Assembly: GCA_016844425.1 (NCBI GenBank) | Contig: JAERML010000093.1 | Span: 1 to 8,954, forward strand | Source: Bacteroidota bacterium | Lineage (GTDB): Bacteria > Bacteroidota > UBA10030 > UBA6906 | DNA: 8,954 nucleotides | Direction of reading: 5' to 3' | Part shown: one piece after another, positions 7,154 to 8,954 of the stretch | How the letters are laid out: every line of letters begins with the position of its first letter | How positions within the stretch are numbered: the first letter of the stretch is position 1 | The notes under the pieces: model-generated | What the model was told of the DNA's origin: nothing | Seen by the model: only the letters and a program-made list of their open reading frames with translations | The model's database searches: none | Made by a program: the position numbers and the translations under genes

Positions 7154-8557
7154 TTATTCCTTCCCTACAGTCTTCCCTTCTTCGGAAGGCTGCTCGCCCT
7201 CAGGGGGATTCTGCTCCTCTGCAGTTGCCGGAGCTTCTGGTGCCTCTGCCTTCGCTGCATCCGTTTCCTCTGCCTCCTCTACCTCGTCTTCTTCCTCGTC
7301 CTCCTCATCTTCATCCTCTACTTCGGCCTCTTCAAGGTCACGCTTCATCATTTCACGGATCTCTTTGATCTTGTTCTCATCCAATCCTTCGATCTCAAGC
7401 AGTGTATCGAGCTTGGCATTGATCACATCATTTGCCGTCTCCATCCCGGCCCCGATAAGCTTCAGGTACAGCTCTTCGCCAAGTTCTTCCTTGAAATCAA
7501 CCAGCTCGATGTCATACTCATCCTCATCGGCGCCCTCCTTGATCAGGTTGATTTCGTACCCGGTCAACTTGGAGGCAAGCCGGATATTCTGGCCATTGCG
7601 TCCGATGGCAAGCGACACCTGGTCAGCCGCAACGAGGACATTCGCTGTCTTCTTTTCCTTATCAAGCTGCAGGCTCTTGAGCTTTGCCGGGGACAACGAG
7701 CGCTGGATGAAGATCTCCGGTTGTTCACTGTAGTTGATGACGTCGATGTTCTCGTTATTCAGTTCACGCACGATGGTATGGATGCGAACCCCCTTCATGC
7801 CAACACATGCGCCGACCGCATCGATGCGATCGTCGTGCGATTCCACTGCCACCTTTGCACGATCACCGGGTTCCCGCGCAATTTGTTTGATCTCGATGAT
7901 GCCGTCATAAATCTCTGGAATCTCCATCTCAAACAGCTTGGAAAGGAACTTCGAGTCGGCCCGGGAAACAATCACCACCGGGTTGCCGGAGTTCTTCCGC
8001 ACTTCCTTGATGATCGCACGGATGGTATCCCCCTTCTTGTACCGTTCCTTGAGAATCTGTTCGCTCTTCGGGAGGAGGAGTTCGTTCCGGTTATGGTTGA
8101 TCAGGATTTCGTTCCGACGGATCTGATAAATTTCTCCAACGACGATGTCACCGATGGCGTTGCTGTATTCGTTGTAGATCAGCTCACGCTCAATTTCCTT
8201 GATTCGCTGGTTCAAATTCTGTTTTGCACTCACCACCAGCCGACGGCCGAACGCAACGAGCGGGATAACCTCGACATAGTCCTCTCCGACCTCGAGGTCT
8301 TCACCGGACAACTCCCCTGCGGTCTTGACATCGATCTGCGTCGTGGGGTTCTCGACGGTCTCCACAACCTCTCGCTCAAGGAAGATCTCAATATCCCCCT
8401 TATCCATGTTCACCACAACGTCGAACTTGGCATCCTGCCCGTATTTTTTTCGTACCATCATCGAGAAGACGTCTTCAACTATGCCCGTTAGGATATCCTT
8501 GTCGATTCCTTTTTCCCGAACCATTTGTGAGAATGATTCGACAATCTCCGAATTCAT
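7154..8557 (-). CDS. nusA: Transcription termination/antitermination protein NusA
   Basis: NusA binds RNA polymerase and nascent RNA, modulating pausing, intrinsic termination and rRNA antitermination. The 467-residue product has the N-terminal polymerase-binding domain (about 1-130) and an S1 domain (about 136-200, with VVGEIYQIRRNEILI). KH1 carries a GMKG loop at 253-256 within the family signature GACVGMKGVRI. KH2 carries GRNG at 319-322 within SLAIGRNGQNIRLASKLTG. A helix-hairpin-helix region follows at about 355-405. From residue 407 the last 61 residues are a strongly acidic, then Ala/Pro/Glu-rich tail that looks disordered. It may stand in for the acidic repeats of E. coli NusA, but that is inference. 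The ATG at 8557 has a strong GGAGG (8563-8567) 5 nt upstream. It follows rimP after 40 nt, the usual order. Confidence 0.97.
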   Translation of the reverse strand: MNSEIVESFSQMVREKGIDKDILTGIVEDVFSMMVRKKYGQDAKFDVVVNMDKGDIEIFLEREVVETVENPTTQIDVKTAGELSGEDLEVGEDYVEVIPLVAFGRRLVVSAKQNLNQRIKEIERELIYNEYSNAIGDIVVGEIYQIRRNEILINHNRNELLLPKSEQILKERYKKGDTIRAIIKEVRKNSGNPVVIVSRADSKFLSKLFEMEIPEIYDGIIEIKQIAREPGDRAKVAVESHDDRIDAVGACVGMKGVRIHTIVRELNNENIDVINYSEQPEIFIQRSLSPAKLKSLQLDKEKKTANVLVAADQVSLAIGRNGQNIRLASKLTGYEINLIKEGADEDEYDIELVDFKEELGEELYLKLIGAGMETANDVINAKLDTLLEIEGLDENKIKEIREMMKRDLEEAEVEDEDEEDEEEDEVEEAEETDAAKAEAPEAPATAEEQNPPEGEQPSEEGKTVGKE

Positions 8558-8597
8558 TACTACCTCCGCATTAAAATAATCAGTTGCACCAGTTTCA

Positions 8598-8954
8598 TTA
8601 CCAGGGGGCTTTCACCTTCGCTTCCACAATTTCCGCAAAGTCTATGTGAACCTGCTCGCCCTTCTTGATCTGTTCAAGAGCGACACCCTTTTCATCCACA
8701 CTCAAGAGCTTTCCCGATTTTCCACGGACACCACTCTCAGACCGCATTTTCACTTCGAGCAGACGACCAATGTGCTTTCGGTACTGCCAGGGAAACTTCA
8801 AAGGACGTGCGATTCCCGGGGAAGAGACTGTCAGCGTGTAAGGCCCCCTGATCGTAGCCTGAAGGTCAATCGCAGACTCGATGTCGCGGCTCAGTTTCGA
8901 GCAAGTCTCTGACGTAATCCCGTCCTCCGCATCGACAAACACATCAATCGCAGG
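8598..8954 (-). CDS. rimP: Ribosome maturation factor RimP, 5' end beyond the window
   Basis: RimP assists maturation of the 30S subunit, acting early around ribosomal protein S12. The 118 codons visible (frame open to the window edge) begin PAIDVFVDAE. They continue through the typical GITSETCSKLSRDIESAID helix and the hallmark YTLTVSSPGIARPLKFPWQY of the N-terminal alpha/beta domain. The C-terminal SH3-like barrel follows (GRLLEVKM, GKLLSVDEKGVAL, HIDFAEIVEAKV), ending in APW. A GTG at 8942 lies inside the conserved beta strand and is not the true start; about 30-40 N-terminal residues should lie beyond the window. It sits 40 nt upstream of nusA, its standard neighbour. It is probably the first or an early gene of the operon, whose promoter is therefore not in the window. 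Confidence 0.95.
   Translation of the reverse strand, partial: PAIDVFVDAEDGITSETCSKLSRDIESAIDLQATIRGPYTLTVSSPGIARPLKFPWQYRKHIGRLLEVKMRSESGVRGKSGKLLSVDEKGVALEQIKKGEQVHIDFAEIVEAKVKAPW

Noticed and set aside
6993..7733. A 246-codon plus-strand serine-rich frame opposite nusA
   Set aside because: The serine repeats are the antisense reading of the acidic NusA tail codons. It has no ribosome binding site or family match.

Overview
The window carries one unbroken minus-strand operon of translation and RNA-metabolism genes. In transcription order (high to low coordinates) they are rimP (5' end off the window), nusA, infB, rbfA, truB, ribF, rpsO and pnp (3' end off the window). This is the classic bacterial nusA-infB-rbfA-truB-ribF-rpsO-pnp cluster. 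All eight genes were assigned from recognisable family motifs. Gaps are 0-72 bp, and no stretch over 100 bp lacks a gene. No tRNA, rRNA, CRISPR, insertion sequence, promoter or convincing intrinsic terminator is visible.

The source is a bacterium. Three features fit a member of the Bacteroidota/Chlorobiota/Ignavibacteriota (FCB) group: a short TruB with no C-terminal PUA domain, a NusA ending in an acidic low-complexity tail, and an IF2 with a long lysine/glutamate-rich linker. This placement is an inference and is not secure.

Region by region: 8954-8598 is the 3' part of rimP (30S maturation). 8557-7154 is nusA (transcription elongation, termination and antitermination). 7109-4464 is infB (IF2). 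4442-4074 is rbfA (30S maturation). 4105-3392 is truB (tRNA psi55), overlapping rbfA by 32 nt. 3395-2476 is ribF (FMN/FAD synthesis), joined to truB by an ATGA overlap. 2451-2182 is rpsO (ribosomal protein S15). A 72-bp spacer with a strong imperfect hairpin follows, then 2109-1 is pnp (polynucleotide phosphorylase, 703 codons visible).

The one real departure from an ordinary operon is in ribF. A perfect 23-bp tandem duplication (2869-2914) shifts the reading frame exactly at the junction between the FMN adenylyltransferase and riboflavin kinase domains. Removing one copy on paper restores a normal 298-residue RibF. As written, the first frame ends in a TAATG overlap whose ATG is in frame with the complete riboflavin kinase domain, so both halves might still be made as separate polypeptides. 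The alternatives are a recent inactivating mutation, a reversible slippage allele, or a sequencing/assembly error.
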